A stretch of 64,000 nucleotides of DNA from Schaalia canis (GTDB lineage: Bacteria > Actinomycetota > Actinomycetes > Actinomycetales > Actinomycetaceae): the NCBI RefSeq assembly GCF_003858455.1, contig NZ_RQZF01000006.1:42378-106377 (forward strand), given 5' to 3'. Below the pieces are notes generated by a model. It was not told the DNA's origin. It ran no database searches and saw only the letters and a program-made list of their open reading frames with translations. Shown piece by piece: positions 1 to 10,273 of the stretch; position 1 is the first letter of the stretch; every line of letters begins with the position of its first letter. The position numbers and the translations under genes were made by a program.

Positions 1-432
1 ATTTTTTGGTTTTACGGTGGCTGGATTCTCCACGTTTTGGCCGGCATTGGCGCCCTCATATCCCTTCGAGGTAACTACCGCACCATCTATTCAATCATCT
101 GCTTCGCGTCCCCTCTTATGCTCCTCCTGGGAGTCGCATCCAGCTATCTTCCCGGATTCGACATTTACCATATTTCTTATCTCTTCTACGGACTCTATAT
201 CCTTCTTAGCGCAGCAATTCCGTTCCTATGTCTGCATGCCATTTATCTAGGTCACAAACTGCATCACAACAGCCCTGCCGTCGCCGTAATATCGTCTTCT
301 CAGATACCCACACCTCCACACACACCCCAGTCCCCAAACTCTCAGGTAACCAATACAGCACGGCAGAGCAACATTTCCGTACAACCCCCTCCACCTCACG
401 AAGGCACCCCGCCGCAGAACGCCCAGCGCTGA
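1..432 (+). CDS. Partial membrane protein, C-terminal part
   Basis: The reading frame is already open at the first base, so the start lies outside the window. The visible part has three hydrophobic stretches likely to cross the membrane (about residues 1-22, 32-54 and 60-87), then a polar Pro/Ser/Thr/Gln-rich tail of about 55 residues that ends in a stop at 430-432. No enzymatic motif was recognised. A TTG at 37 could be read as a start but has no ribosome site and would cut into the first hydrophobic segment. The function is unknown. A strong hairpin follows within 60 bases. Confidence 0.6.
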   Translation: MFWFYGGWILHVLAGIGALISLRGNYRTIYSIICFASPLMLLLGVASSYLPGFDIYHISYLFYGLYILLSAAIPFLCLHAIYLGHKLHHNSPAVAVISSSQIPTPPHTPQSPNSQVTNTARQSNISVQPPPPHEGTPPQNAQR

Positions 433-488
433 GCACCCAGCTCAACACAGATTACCCAACGCGCAATCTTATTTGAGGGCATAGTAAG

Positions 489-532
489 GCCGCGTTCACC
501 TCGTCAATCAGGGGCGACAAGGTGAACGCGGC
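489..532. terminator. Hairpin between two convergent genes
   Basis: A 13-bp perfect inverted repeat (GCCGCGTTCACCT / AGGTGAACGCGGC) with an 18-nt loop lies between the rightward membrane-protein gene and the leftward DUF3052 gene. It probably ends transcription from both sides. There is no clear T-run. Confidence 0.6.
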
Positions 533-546
533 GACGTCAGGGGAAA

Positions 547-939
547 TCAGCGGTTGCGCGAGCGGGCTGTCAGGCGAATGCCCGCCCAATCGGCACCCAC
601 CGAAGCGGCGGAGGTGGTGTTGAGGCCAGCGGTCTTTGCTGACTCTTCCACGTCTGCCACGGGAATTGCGCCCGGGCGGCCGGGCTTGGGGATCAACACC
701 CAGATGAGGCCGCCATCATCCAAATTGGACATGGCATCAACCAGAAGATCTGTCAGGTCCTCTTCTTCGGCGTCTTCTTCTCGCCACCAGATGATGGTTC
801 CGTCAACGACATCACCGTAATCACCATCAACGAGTTCGCTGCCGGTTTCGGCCTCTACTGCTTCGCGGAGCGCTTCGTCGGCGTCGTCATCGACGTAGAA
901 CTCCTGGATCACTTGTCCTTTTGTGAAACCAAGGCTCAT
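547..939 (-). CDS. DUF3052 family protein
   Basis: This is an acidic protein of about 130 residues beginning MSLGFTKGQVIQEF, with the GDVVDGTIIWWREED and VLIPKPGRPGAIPV segments typical of the actinobacterial DUF3052 family. The family is small and has no established biochemical role; the last segment resembles a small Rossmann-like domain. I chose the ATG at 939 over a longer frame reaching 978, because family members begin close to this Met. It is divergent from aceE, an arrangement I recall from other actinobacteria, with a shared upstream region of about 360 bases. A link to aceE is suggested only by position. Confidence 0.85.
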   Translation of the reverse strand: MSLGFTKGQVIQEFYVDDDADEALREAVEAETGSELVDGDYGDVVDGTIIWWREEDAEEEDLTDLLVDAMSNLDDGGLIWVLIPKPGRPGAIPVADVEESAKTAGLNTTSAASVGADWAGIRLTARSRNR

Positions 940-1297
940 CGCCACGACTTCCGACCACCTTCCAAAATATGCCCACATGGCACATGAATTGCAATCACGC
1001 TCCTAATCGTAAGGCAGTGCGGCCCCTTTGGTCAGCAAAGCGCAGACTTTTCTGCACCTCTTTATCAACGTGGTATACGTCTCTCTTAGCAGCGTTGCAC
1101 CCACACTCACTGCCCACAAAGCCGCCACTGCTGCCACGACATGCCGGTCCCTCCGCCGGAAACTGAGACTTTTCACATGGGCTTTAAGTCCCGCAGCCAC
1201 TCGCCAAAGCCCGCGGAACAAGAGACAATAGGAACATCAGTACTGCACGACGCTGTGCGGCACGCGCCCAAAACGTGTCGCCATAAGGAATGAGGGA
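940..1297. other. Divergent control region of DUF3052 gene and aceE
   Basis: These 358 bases hold no convincing gene. The short frames here have no ribosome site and no family resemblance. The region must contain the promoters of both divergent genes, but I could not assign -35 and -10 boxes with confidence. The aceE ribosome site (AAGGAA, 1285-1290) lies at its right end. A short symmetric element, ACGTGGTATACGT, sits near 1068-1080 and could be an operator, though this is weak. Confidence 0.4.
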
Positions 1298-4036
1298 ATG
1301 AGCCACATGAGCGATAGTCATCCCGTCGTCAACGGCCTGCTGAGCCAGGTTCCTGACAACGATCCGGCAGAAACCGCCGAATGGGTGGAATCACTGTCGG
1401 GACTTATCGACGAAAAGGGCGGGCCTCGCGCTCGCTACATTCTGCTGCACATGCTGGCTGAGGCCCGCAAGCGTGACGTGCAGCTCCCCCAGGAATACAC
1501 CACCCCCTACGTCAACACCATCCCCGTTGACCAAGAGCCCTACTTCCCCGGCGATGAGGCAATGGAACGCCAGTACCGCCGTTGGATCCGCTGGAACGCT
1601 GCCGTCCAGGTGACCCGCGCTCAGCGCCCCGGTGTGAAGGTCGGCGGCCACATCTCCTCCTACGCTTCCGTTTCGACGTTGTACGAGGTCGGCCTCAACC
1701 ACTTCTTCCGCGGTAAGCATCATCCCGGCGGCGGCGACCACATCTTCTTCCAGGGTCACGCCTCCCCCGGTCCTTACGCTCGCGCCTTCCTTGAAGGACG
1801 CCTCACCGAAGAGCAGATGGACGGCTTCCGCCAGCAGGTTTCCACCGAGCACGGCTTGCCTTCCTACCCCCACCCCCGTCAGATGCCCGACTTCTGGGAG
1901 TTCCCCAGCGTTTCCTTGGGTATCGCCCCTGCTGCCGCTATCTACCAGGCGTGGTTCGACCGTTACCTGCACATGCGCGGCCTGAAGGACACTTCCCAGC
2001 AGCACACCTGGGCCTTCATTGGTGACGGTGAGATGGACGAGCCCGAATCGCGTGGCATGCTCCAGCTCGCCGCACAGCAGGGCCTGGACAACCTGACCTT
2101 CGTCATCAACTGTAACCTGCAGCGTCTCGACGGCCCGGTTCGCGGTAACGGCAAGATCATCCAGGAGCTTGAAGCCTTCTTCAAGGGTGCTGGCTGGAAC
2201 GTCATCAAGGTGATCTGGGGCCGTGGCTGGGATCAGCTCTTGGCTGCTGACAAGGACAACGCCCTCGTTAACCTCATGAATGACACCCTTGATGGCGACT
2301 ACCAGACCTTCAAGGCCAACGATGGCGCCTACGTGCGTGAGCACTTCTTCGGACGTGATCCTCGCACCAAGGCTATGGTTCAGAACTGGACCGATGATCA
2401 GATCTGGGCTCTGCAGCGCGGCGGTCACGACTACCGTAAGGTCTACGCCGCCTACAAGGCTGCTATGGAGCACACCGGCCAGCCTACCGTCATCCTCGCC
2501 CACACCATTAAGGGCTACGCCCTGGGTTCTTCCTTCGCTGGTCGTAACTCGACCCACCAGATGAAGAAGCTCACCGTCGAGGACGCCAAGCAGTTGCGTG
2601 ACCGCCTGCAGATTCCGATCACCGATGAGCAGCTTGAACGCGATCCCTACTGCCCGCCTTACTACATGCCTCCGGCGGACCACCCGGCCCTGCAGTACAT
2701 GAAGGAACGTCGCGAGAAGCTCGGCGGCTACCTGCCCGAGCGTCGCACCGACTACGACCCCAAGCTCCCCGAACTTCCGGTTCGTCCTTTCGAAGCTATT
2801 TCCAAGGGTTCGGGCACTCTTGAGGTCGCCACCACCATGGCATTCGTGCGTCTACTGAAGGACCTGCTCAAGGACAAGAACATCGGCCGTTACCTGGTGC
2901 CGATCATCCCCGACGAGGCTCGCACCTTCGGCCTGGACGCCATCTTCCCCACGGCGAAGATCTTCCACACTCACGGCCAGAACTACACTGCTGTGGATGC
3001 TGACCTCATGCTGTCCTACAAGGAATCCCAGCAGGGTCAGGTGCTCCACACGGGTATTACTGAGGCTGGTTCAGCCGCTGCTTTGCAGGCTGTGGGCACT
3101 GCCTACACCACCCACAACCTGCCGATGGTGCCGTTCTACATCTTCTACTCGATGTTCGGCTTCCAGCGCACCGGCGACCAGTTCTGGGCCGCCGCTGATC
3201 AGCTCGCTCGTGGTTTCGTGATCGGTGCTACCGCTGGCCGCACCACTCTGACTGGTGAGGGCCTGCAGCACCTTGATGGGCACTCCCCCATCATCTCGGC
3301 CACCAACCACGGTTTCGTCACCTACGACCCAGCCTACGCCTACGAAATCCGCCACATCATTTGGGACGGCCTGCAGCGCATGTACGGCGAGAACGATCCT
3401 CGCGATCCCAACGTCTTGTACTACATCACCGTCTACAACGAGCCCATCCAGCAGCCTGCCGAGCCCGAGAACCTTGACGTTGATGGCCTGCTCAAGGGCA
3501 TCTACAAGGTGGAGGATCACTCCGGCAATGGCCACAAGGTCCAGCTGCTCGCTTCAGGCGTTGGTGTGCCGTGGGCTCGCGATGCCCGCCGTATCCTCGC
3601 TGAGGAATGGGGCGTGGACGCCGCCGTGTGGTCGGTGACCTCCTGGAACGAGCTGCGCCGCGACGGTCGCGAAGCTGACGAGTACAACTTCCTCAATCCC
3701 GATGCTGAACAGCGCGTGCCCTACGTGACCTCGAAGCTTGCGGGTAGCGAAGGCCCCTTCATTGCTACCTCCGACTACGACACTCTGGTTTCTGACCAGA
3801 TTCGTCCGTGGGTTCCCGGCGAGTACATCACCCTTGGCACCGACGGATTTGGCGTGTCTGATACTCGCCGCGCCGCCCGCCGCTACTTCAAGGTTGATGC
3901 CGAGTCCGTGGTGGTCCGCACCCTCAAGGCCCTGGCTGACCGTGGCGTGATGGATCGTTCCGTGGTTGCTCAGGCAATCCAGCGTTACGACCTGTTCAAT
4001 AACTCCATTGAGGCTGCTGGGCCGGTCGGAGACTGA
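1298..4036 (+). CDS. aceE: Pyruvate dehydrogenase E1 component (homodimeric)
   Basis: This is the E1 subunit of the pyruvate dehydrogenase complex, which decarboxylates pyruvate with thiamine diphosphate and passes the acetyl group to the lipoyl domain of E2. Its 912 residues match the single-chain E1 type of proteobacteria and actinobacteria rather than the alpha/beta type. Seen directly: the family start region with [12 protein letters not shown] near residue 45, [18 protein letters not shown] near 118, and the thiamine-diphosphate motif [10 protein letters not shown] at 242-251 followed by [19 protein letters not shown]. The C-terminal domain includes [14 protein letters not shown]. The ATG at 1298 has AAGGAA seven bases upstream; an in-frame ATG at 1307 is also possible. 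No E2 or E3 gene is nearby, so the complex is encoded at more than one locus. Confidence 0.97.
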   Translation: MSHMSDSHPVVNGLLSQVPDNDPAETAEWVESLSGLIDEKGGPRARYILLHMLAEARKRDVQLPQEYTTPYVNTIPVDQEPYFPGDEAMERQYRRWIRWNAAVQVTRAQRPGVKVGGHISSYASVSTLYEVGLNHFFRGKHHPGGGDHIFFQGHASPGPYARAFLEGRLTEEQMDGFRQQVSTEHGLPSYPHPRQMPDFWEFPSVSLGIAPAAAIYQAWFDRYLHMRGLKDTSQQHTWAFIGDGEMDEPESRGMLQLAAQQGLDNLTFVINCNLQRLDGPVRGNGKIIQELEAFFKGAGWNVIKVIWGRGWDQLLAADKDNALVNLMNDTLDGDYQTFKANDGAYVREHFFGRDPRTKAMVQNWTDDQIWALQRGGHDYRKVYAAYKAAMEHTGQPTVILAHTIKGYALGSSFAGRNSTHQMKKLTVEDAKQLRDRLQIPITDEQLERDPYCPPYYMPPADHPALQYMKERREKLGGYLPERRTDYDPKLPELPVRPFEAISKGSGTLEVATTMAFVRLLKDLLKDKNIGRYLVPIIPDEARTFGLDAIFPTAKIFHTHGQNYTAVDADLMLSYKESQQGQVLHTGITEAGSAAALQAVGTAYTTHNLPMVPFYIFYSMFGFQRTGDQFWAAADQLARGFVIGATAGRTTLTGEGLQHLDGHSPIISATNHGFVTYDPAYAYEIRHIIWDGLQRMYGENDPRDPNVLYYITVYNEPIQQPAEPENLDVDGLLKGIYKVEDHSGNGHKVQLLASGVGVPWARDARRILAEEWGVDAAVWSVTSWNELRRDGREADEYNFLNPDAEQRVPYVTSKLAGSEGPFIATSDYDTLVSDQIRPWVPGEYITLGTDGFGVSDTRRAARRYFKVDAESVVVRTLKALADRGVMDRSVVAQAIQRYDLFNNSIEAAGPVGD

Positions 4037-4062
4037 TCTGTAGTCGCACCCTGACAGTTACG

Positions 4063-4091
4063 GGGGGCTGCACCGTTACGGTGCAGCCCCC
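4063..4091 (+). terminator. Terminator after aceE
   Basis: A 13-bp perfect stem (GGGGGCTGCACCG / CGGTGCAGCCCCC) with a TTA loop starts about 25 bases after the aceE stop. The T-run is weak, but the stem is very stable. Confidence 0.8.
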
Positions 4092-4251
4092 GTACTATTC
4101 CAGGACTGAAAGCCAGTCAGTATCACTCAAAGAGCACGGAAGCGCCGATAGGCATAGTGCCGCCCGCTCTGGTTGCCTGTTGCACTGGTGTGTCTCTTGC
4201 TTTGGGCGCACTCCTGGAAAGCCCCTGTGCCACTGTGGCGAGGAAGCTCTG

Positions 4252-5880
4252 TCAGAAGAAAAAGTACTTCAGGATCCCTCCCAGGACAGCCAGGAAAGTC
4301 GTCACGATTGCCACCGTCGACATAGTCGACGTGTTTCCTTCCTGAGGCGATTCAACCGTCGCAGCGGAAGATCGTGGCGTTTTCTTCACCCCAGCAGGTT
4401 CGGTAATGAAGGTCTCCACCGTGGCTTTCTTTGCCGGGTCATAAATCCAGACACTGCTCATACCCAGGCCATAGGCGATACGTACCCGCAGCCCCCGCCT
4501 GGTATCCCAATCGCGATAGTGCCCGCCGTAGTGCGAGGATTCTTCCGCCACGCCATAGCGCTGAGTCAACGCAACTTCGAGCGAAGTCATCACTCGCTCA
4601 ATGTCTGCCGGAGTACGTCCCGGCGTGCGTTCTTTGACTCCCATAGCGACGTCAAAAGTCACCAGCCACACCTTCTGGTTCTCATCCCGGATGGCCGCTC
4701 GAGGCTCGGCAGGTGGAGAGACCTGCGTGTAGTAGATCTTGGGCCAGCTGCTGTCTTCCGGGAACCAGCCAATACCGCTAGCAATTTCGGCCGCATCAAA
4801 AAGATCAATGGAGCCCATTGACTGCGTCCACTCGTCAATGATTCTCAGGACGTCATCAACCTCGTAGTTGATCGGAACGCCGGTAGCCCGCTCATCTTCA
4901 GGACCGTGATAATCGATGGTGACGTTGCTATTTCCCGGCCCGTGGAAAAGAGACAGGGAAAGATGCGGGGTAACGTCCCACTTCGCGTAATTTTGATTGT
5001 CGACCCCTTGAGTGCTTTTCTCGGGTTGGCCGTAGAGATCAGTGATGGCAGCTTCAACATCGCGCATGCGCTCTTTTATCAGAGGCCATGCCTCGGCTTC
5101 TGTCCGTTCTGACCAATGTGCCGCTAAATCGAAGTGCACCCGTGTTGCGCCGCGGCGTCCATAGGTGACGCCAACATCGGGTTCGGCAAAGAAATCCTCC
5201 GAGAAGATGCGCAGGTTTCCGTCGTAGAGGGCATATATGAGGGTGGAGTAAAACTCTGTTGAGGACTCCTCCTCGGGTGTCCATCCCACCCTGTCGGCGT
5301 AGTCATGGACGGTCGCTACTGGCAGCGGCCACGGGGCGCTGAGCCAGGTTTGGATCGTTTGGAGACAAGACTTCGTATCAGGAACGACAATCTGGTCTTC
5401 TGGCTCGCTTTCTTGGCGAGGTCCGGTGATGGATACCGTGGGGCGGGCAGTGCCGTAGTTGATGCGGACCCACACGCCAGCGGGTGTCTTCCACCAGCGG
5501 AACTCTCGGGCATTGACGTCATTGGCGAAACGGAAGGGCTGCCCGTAGAGGTTCGTGAGTTCTTTTTCGAGACCAATCATGTGAGCAGTGAGAATTTCTG
5601 TGGCCTGATGTTGTTCCTCCCGTTCGACGATATTCGAGACGTGAAAAAACAGGTCGGGGACGCCGTAGGAATGAACAGTCAGACGGCAGCGAACGTCGGG
5701 GGCAATCCAGAAGCTTCCGGGCAGAACATACTCATCGTCGGCGTCTGGTTGTTCAACGGTCCACCCCACCTGTTTGACGTATTCATGTGCACGCTCAACT
5801 GTAAGTGGCCACTGGGCATTTACCAGCACCTGAATGAAAGACACCGTTTCCTCAATCGGAAGAATCCTCAACGCACCCAT
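4252..5880 (-). CDS. Three-repeat, tail-anchored protein (DUF6301-like)
   Basis: The 542-residue protein is built of three related units at about residues 10-152, 170-324 and 340-480. Units one and two share PWPL or QWPL, an H-x-Y-x(5)-VGW segment, LYGQP, and a late tryptophan strand ending in a V-x-I pattern. Unit three is more diverged (GIGW, RYGV, VRIAYGLG). The units look like YbjN- or type III chaperone-like alpha/beta domains and remind me of the DUF6301 family of Actinomyces, but that name is from memory. A low-complexity linker (490-518) precedes one hydrophobic segment (about 521-541) ending in KYFFF, so the repeats are probably cytoplasmic and anchored by the tail. ATG 5880 is preferred to GTG 5892, because GAGGAC then falls at the right distance. 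No function is known. Confidence 0.75.
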   Translation of the reverse strand: MGALRILPIEETVSFIQVLVNAQWPLTVERAHEYVKQVGWTVEQPDADDEYVLPGSFWIAPDVRCRLTVHSYGVPDLFFHVSNIVEREEQHQATEILTAHMIGLEKELTNLYGQPFRFANDVNAREFRWWKTPAGVWVRINYGTARPTVSITGPRQESEPEDQIVVPDTKSCLQTIQTWLSAPWPLPVATVHDYADRVGWTPEEESSTEFYSTLIYALYDGNLRIFSEDFFAEPDVGVTYGRRGATRVHFDLAAHWSERTEAEAWPLIKERMRDVEAAITDLYGQPEKSTQGVDNQNYAKWDVTPHLSLSLFHGPGNSNVTIDYHGPEDERATGVPINYEVDDVLRIIDEWTQSMGSIDLFDAAEIASGIGWFPEDSSWPKIYYTQVSPPAEPRAAIRDENQKVWLVTFDVAMGVKERTPGRTPADIERVMTSLEVALTQRYGVAEESSHYGGHYRDWDTRRGLRVRIAYGLGMSSVWIYDPAKKATVETFITEPAGVKKTPRSSAATVESPQEGNTSTMSTVAIVTTFLAVLGGILKYFFF

Positions 5881-5932
5881 GTTTGTCCTCACTTTCCGGT
5901 GGAAGTCTTGAGATTAGCAGTTCACAGTCAGG

Positions 5933-7351
5933 CTATTCGTCAACGACCGAGCCTCGATATTGAGGATTCGCAAGATTTTCTGGCGAAAGGATTTGCTCGA
6001 CTTCGTCCTCCGACAACAGCCCCATTTCAAGAATGATGTCACGGACGCTTCGCCCTTCCATTGCGGCTTTCTTCCCGACAACATCACCAAGATGATGTCC
6101 AATAACGTCATTGAAGTAAGTGACGATACCAATGGAATTCATGACGTAGGAACGGCAGACCTCTTCATTGGCTGTCAGGCCCACAACACAGCGCTCACGC
6201 AAAGTATCGCAGGCGTTAATCAGCAAGTGAATCGACTCAAAGAGCGCCTGAGCGATCACAGGCTCCATCACATTGAGCTGCAATTGCCCAGCTTCGGCGG
6301 CCATCGTGACCGTCTGATCATTACCAATGACCTTGAAGCACACCTGGTTAACGACTTCAGGGATCACAGGGTTAACCTTGGCCGGCATAATTGAAGAACC
6401 CGCCGCCATTTCCGGCAGATTAATCTCGTTCAAACCTGCTCGCGGTCCCGAAGCTAGAAGGCGCAGGTCATTGCATATCTTTGACAGTTTCACCGCAGTG
6501 CGCTTGATGGTCGCATGCATCGACACATAGGCGCCAGTATCCGAGGTTGCTTCGATAAGATATTCGGCGCCGCGTACCGGCAGGCCGGTAATACGTTGAA
6601 GATGTCGGACTACCGCGTCCTGATAGCCGGGAGGCGTGTTGAGACCCGTGCCGATGGCAGTAGCACCAAGATTTGTTTCCAGAAGTAGATCAGCATTATT
6701 GACTAAGCGCGCATCCTCCTCACGCAAGGTAACAGCGAAGGCCGTCATCTCTTGCCCTAAGGTCATGGGCACAGCATCCTGTAGCTGGGTGCGCCCCATC
6801 GTGAGTACGTGGGCAAATTCCTCACCTTTTCGTGCGAAAGCATCAGCTAACTCATCAATAGCCTTCTGCAGCGCCGCAACCCGAACATGCACCGCTAGTC
6901 GAAAAGCTGTCGGGTACGCATCATTAGTGGACTGGGAACGATTGACGTCATCATTAGGGTGAATAATGTCGTAGCGGCCGCGTTCCTCGCCAAGAAGTTC
7001 GCACGCCAGGTTAGCGATGACCTCGTTGGCGTTCATATTCATCGAGGTTCCCGCCCCACCCTGGAATTGGTCGACAGGGAACTGATCCATACACCGGCCG
7101 TCACGCAAGATCGCATCACATGCGGCAACAATCGCGTCCGCCGTCGTAGGCGTCATCACACGTAGCTCTTTGTTCGCCAGGGCCGCTGCCTTTTTGACCT
7201 GGATAATGGCGCGGATTAAGTCAGGGACTTCATTGATGGTATGTCCTGAGATCCGATAGTTTTCCAATGCTCGCAGGGTGTGGATTCCCCAGTAGACGTT
7301 CGCGGGAACCTCACGGTCGCCCAAGAGATCATGTTCGATTCGCACATCCAT
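5933..7351 (-). CDS. aspA: Aspartate ammonia-lyase
   Basis: It converts L-aspartate to fumarate and ammonia. The 472 residues carry the fumarase/aspartase signature [12 protein letters not shown] near residue 319, the [14 protein letters not shown] and [10 protein letters not shown] active-site blocks, and the N-terminal [13 protein letters not shown] common to AspA. Its length equals that of known aspartases (about 470). It could be confused with class II fumarase, but the N-terminal sequence and the aspartase-like C-terminus favour AspA. It lies 115 bases downstream of sdhB in the same direction. Fumarate made here could be reduced by the neighbouring complex, which would support fumarate respiration from aspartate; that is an inference from context. 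Confidence 0.95.
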   Translation of the reverse strand: MDVRIEHDLLGDREVPANVYWGIHTLRALENYRISGHTINEVPDLIRAIIQVKKAAALANKELRVMTPTTADAIVAACDAILRDGRCMDQFPVDQFQGGAGTSMNMNANEVIANLACELLGEERGRYDIIHPNDDVNRSQSTNDAYPTAFRLAVHVRVAALQKAIDELADAFARKGEEFAHVLTMGRTQLQDAVPMTLGQEMTAFAVTLREEDARLVNNADLLLETNLGATAIGTGLNTPPGYQDAVVRHLQRITGLPVRGAEYLIEATSDTGAYVSMHATIKRTAVKLSKICNDLRLLASGPRAGLNEINLPEMAAGSSIMPAKVNPVIPEVVNQVCFKVIGNDQTVTMAAEAGQLQLNVMEPVIAQALFESIHLLINACDTLRERCVVGLTANEEVCRSYVMNSIGIVTYFNDVIGHHLGDVVGKKAAMEGRSVRDIILEMGLLSEDEVEQILSPENLANPQYRGSVVDE

Positions 7352-7466
7352 GTGCGTCGTCCTTTCGCGCGTGTCACGGGCCTCGTCGCCGGTGTCTATC
7401 TGGTGACGATCCTAGTGCCTTAAGTGCGTTTTCTTTGAATCAACCTACCGGTTTGCCCTCCGTCAG

Positions 7467-8216
7467 TCAGGTGCGCGTTGGGTGGAAGAACGCTCCCCAC
7501 CGCTCCCGGCTGAGCGCCCCGACCACGCCCAGAGGGATACCCGCAGGGCAGACTTTTGCGCACTCGCCGTATCCTGAACAGGAACCAAAGAACTCATCTA
7601 GTGTCAGCGCCATGGAGCGTGCTCTTCGGCCTCGTTCAAGAGCTGGCACAGGTAGGGCCGCGAGATGAGCAATTCGAGCGCCCGCATACAGAGCGGCCGA
7701 TCCATTCGGGCAGGCTGCCACGCAGGCACCGCATCCAATGCAGGCGGCCATATCGAGGGCGTACTCGGCCACATCGTGAGCGATAGGGAGCGCATCAGCA
7801 TCTGCAGCAAGGCCGGTATCAACAGAGGCAAAGCCACCAGCCATTGTCACCTCGTCTAACACGCCTCTATCGACGACGAGGTCACGCAACACGGGAAACA
7901 CCCCTGTCCTCAGTGGCTCTAGGGTGATCGTCGTGTTCTCTGGCCTGTCCCCTATCCGCTGGTGGCAGGCTGGTAGATTATCCTGCCAACCGTGGGGGCG
8001 TCCGTCCACCGTCAGCCCGCAGGCACCGCAGATTCCCTCACGGCAGTCTGATTCAAAAGCAACCGGGGCAAGGCCGCGTTGACGTAGTTGGGTGTTGAGA
8101 TGGTCAAGGAGTTCCAGCACTGACATCGCTGGATCGCAGCCATCCAACTCGTAGATCTGGAAGGCTCCTTTTGCGGTCGGCCCTGCCTGACGCCAAATAC
8201 GTAGTGTCAGCCTCAT
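7467..8216 (-). CDS. sdhB: Succinate dehydrogenase/fumarate reductase iron-sulfur subunit
   Basis: This is the electron-transfer subunit between the flavoprotein and the membrane cytochrome. The 249 residues contain the [2Fe-2S] ligands in CREGICGACGL followed by PACHQR, then CIGCGACVAACP (the [4Fe-4S] block) and CSGYGECAKVCP (the [3Fe-4S]/[4Fe-4S] block). Its start overlaps the end of sdhA by four bases (ATGA), so translation is coupled. The direction of the reaction, succinate oxidation or fumarate reduction, cannot be decided from sequence; the neighbouring aspA makes a fumarate-reducing role plausible. Confidence 0.95.
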   Translation of the reverse strand: MRLTLRIWRQAGPTAKGAFQIYELDGCDPAMSVLELLDHLNTQLRQRGLAPVAFESDCREGICGACGLTVDGRPHGWQDNLPACHQRIGDRPENTTITLEPLRTGVFPVLRDLVVDRGVLDEVTMAGGFASVDTGLAADADALPIAHDVAEYALDMAACIGCGACVAACPNGSAALYAGARIAHLAALPVPALERGRRARSMALTLDEFFGSCSGYGECAKVCPAGIPLGVVGALSRERWGAFFHPTRT

Positions 8217-10273
8217 TGGTAGCTCCTTTGCTGAACCGTCACGTCAACGAAGGACAGGGATTCCCTGTGGTGAATGAAATGCGGTACTTTATCCCACCCA
8301 ACTGTTGTCCACGCTGAGACGCTCATCCACTGCTCGTCATTACGCGCTGCTTCACCGTCGCGGGAGTATTCACTACGGAAATGAGCACCGCACGATTCCT
8401 CACGATGCCAGGCATCGACACAGATCAGCTCCGCCATTTCCAGGTAGTCACTAATGCGGGCTGCTTCGACAAGATCCTGGTTGTATTCCTTCGTATGCCC
8501 CGTGACCCGCACTTCTGTGGCGAAGGATTCCCTGAGCTTGCGGATCTCTCGGATCCCCCGCTCAAGGCCAGCTTTGTCACGCACAACACCGCAGTCTCGG
8601 TACAAAATCGCGCCAAGTTCACGGTGGAAATGCTGTGCCGGGGTATGTCCTTGACTATTGACGAGGGCGTTCGTGCGTTCTTCGACCCTCCGGTAGGCGT
8701 CGGCAACTGCCGGAGATGCCTCATCGATAAGGGGTTCACCAAGTAGTCCTGCCAGATAGTCAGGGACCGTCCGTGGGATAACAAAAGAACCGTCCACGCA
8801 GGCTGCCAGTAGAGAGTTGGCGCCCAGTCTATTGGCACCGTGGTAGGCGGCGTTGGCCTCACCTGCGACGAAAAGCCCTGGGATGGTGCTCATGAGTCGA
8901 TAATCCACCCATAGGCCACCCATGGTGAAGTGTGCGCCCGGCGCAATACGCATCGGCTGGGTGTAGGGGTCTTCACCTGTCGCGTCCCGATACATGTCGA
9001 AGAGATTGCCGTAGCGTTCAGCGATAACGGTGCGCCCCAATCGTTCGAGGGCGTCACGGAAGTCCAGGTAGACGGAATTGTGCAGAGGCCCCACGCCTCG
9101 TCCTGCGTCGATTTGTGCGCGCGCCGCGCGCGATGCAATATCGCGGGGCGTAAGGTTTCCAAACGCTGGGTATTGACGCTCCAGGTAGTAGTCACGCTCC
9201 TCTTCGGGGATCTGCGAGGGCGGGCGCGCCTCCCCCACTGTGCGGGGGACCCAGATACGCCCATCATTGCGTAAGGATTCCGACATGAGCGTGGTCTTTG
9301 ATTGCCACTGTGACGACACTGGCAGCGCGGTTGGGTGGAACTGGATGAAGCTCGGCGAGGCCAAAGCCGCACCCGCCCGATGCGCCCGCCAAATAGCTGT
9401 GGCTGATGAGTTTTTTGCCAAAGTCGAATGGAAGTAGACGTTTCCGTAGCCGCCGGTGGCAAGAATCACCGCGTGCGCAGGATGGAAACGGAGTTCACCG
9501 TTTGTCAGGTCGCGGGTAATGACGCCTTGAGCACGACCGTCCTCGACGACAATGTCAAGCATTTCGTGGCGTACCCACAGTGTTGCTTGGCCGCGTGCGA
9601 CCTGGCGCATGAGCGCGCTCGAAGCGGCCACTTGAAGCTGCTGGCCGGTCTGGCCTCGTGAATAGTAGGTGCGTGAAACCTGCACCCCTCCAAAACTGCG
9701 AGTTGAGAGAGAGCCCCCATACTCGCGCGCAAAAGGAACACCCAGGGCATTGAGGTGATCGATAACGCGGGTGGATTCAGCTCCCAGTCGCCATGCTTCG
9801 GACTCTCTGGCGCGGAAATCACCACCTTTAACGGTGTCGCGAACAAAGCGGGCTAGAGCATCCCCGTCGACTCGGCGCGCACGAGCGGCGTTAATACCAC
9901 CTTGGGCTGCAACCGAGTGGGCGCGCCTGGGCGTATCGTGAGCGGTGATAACGTCAACGGGGTATCCCATTTCTGCAAGTGCTGCGGCCGCTCCGGCGCC
10001 AGCCAAGCCGGTGCCAACAACGACAATACGAAAACGGCGACGATTGCCGGGGCTGACCAGGCGGGCGTGGGCAACGAAGGCGTCCCACATCTTCCGAGGC
10101 GGCCCCTCAGGTTGATGAGCGTCAAGGGAGTGGCCTTCAGTGAGGTGAAAAAGTGGAGGAGAAGTTGGCACGTCCTGGGTGGCGTCTATGCGTTGTTCCC
10201 CTAGCGGGACGTAGTCCTGCCAAGGGCGTGTGGCCTCGTGTGCCGGGGGTAATGTCGGTTTCCTATTTGTCAT
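8213..10273 (-). CDS. sdhA: Succinate dehydrogenase/fumarate reductase flavoprotein subunit
   Basis: This FAD subunit carries the succinate/fumarate active site. The 686 residues show the dinucleotide-binding VVVGTGLAGAGAAAALAEMG, the covalent-FAD block HSVAAQGGINAAR with its histidine, QFHPTALP, and HFTMGGLWVDYR, followed by GLFVAGEANAAYHGANRLG. A proline-rich N-terminal extension of roughly 80 residues precedes the FAD domain. ATG 10273 is chosen because GGGAG lies seven bases upstream and the codon overlaps the sdhC stop as ATGA. The domain order and size match the actinobacterial/Bacillus-type SdhA of a C-A-B operon. Confidence 0.96.
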   Translation of the reverse strand: MTNRKPTLPPAHEATRPWQDYVPLGEQRIDATQDVPTSPPLFHLTEGHSLDAHQPEGPPRKMWDAFVAHARLVSPGNRRRFRIVVVGTGLAGAGAAAALAEMGYPVDVITAHDTPRRAHSVAAQGGINAARARRVDGDALARFVRDTVKGGDFRARESEAWRLGAESTRVIDHLNALGVPFAREYGGSLSTRSFGGVQVSRTYYSRGQTGQQLQVAASSALMRQVARGQATLWVRHEMLDIVVEDGRAQGVITRDLTNGELRFHPAHAVILATGGYGNVYFHSTLAKNSSATAIWRAHRAGAALASPSFIQFHPTALPVSSQWQSKTTLMSESLRNDGRIWVPRTVGEARPPSQIPEEERDYYLERQYPAFGNLTPRDIASRAARAQIDAGRGVGPLHNSVYLDFRDALERLGRTVIAERYGNLFDMYRDATGEDPYTQPMRIAPGAHFTMGGLWVDYRLMSTIPGLFVAGEANAAYHGANRLGANSLLAACVDGSFVIPRTVPDYLAGLLGEPLIDEASPAVADAYRRVEERTNALVNSQGHTPAQHFHRELGAILYRDCGVVRDKAGLERGIREIRKLRESFATEVRVTGHTKEYNQDLVEAARISDYLEMAELICVDAWHREESCGAHFRSEYSRDGEAARNDEQWMSVSAWTTVGWDKVPHFIHHRESLSFVDVTVQQRSYQ

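Noticed and set aside
1391..2683. A 430-residue open frame on the minus strand within aceE
   Set aside because: It lies fully inside a certain gene, has no ribosome site or family features, and long antisense frames are common in GC-rich coding DNA with strong codon bias.
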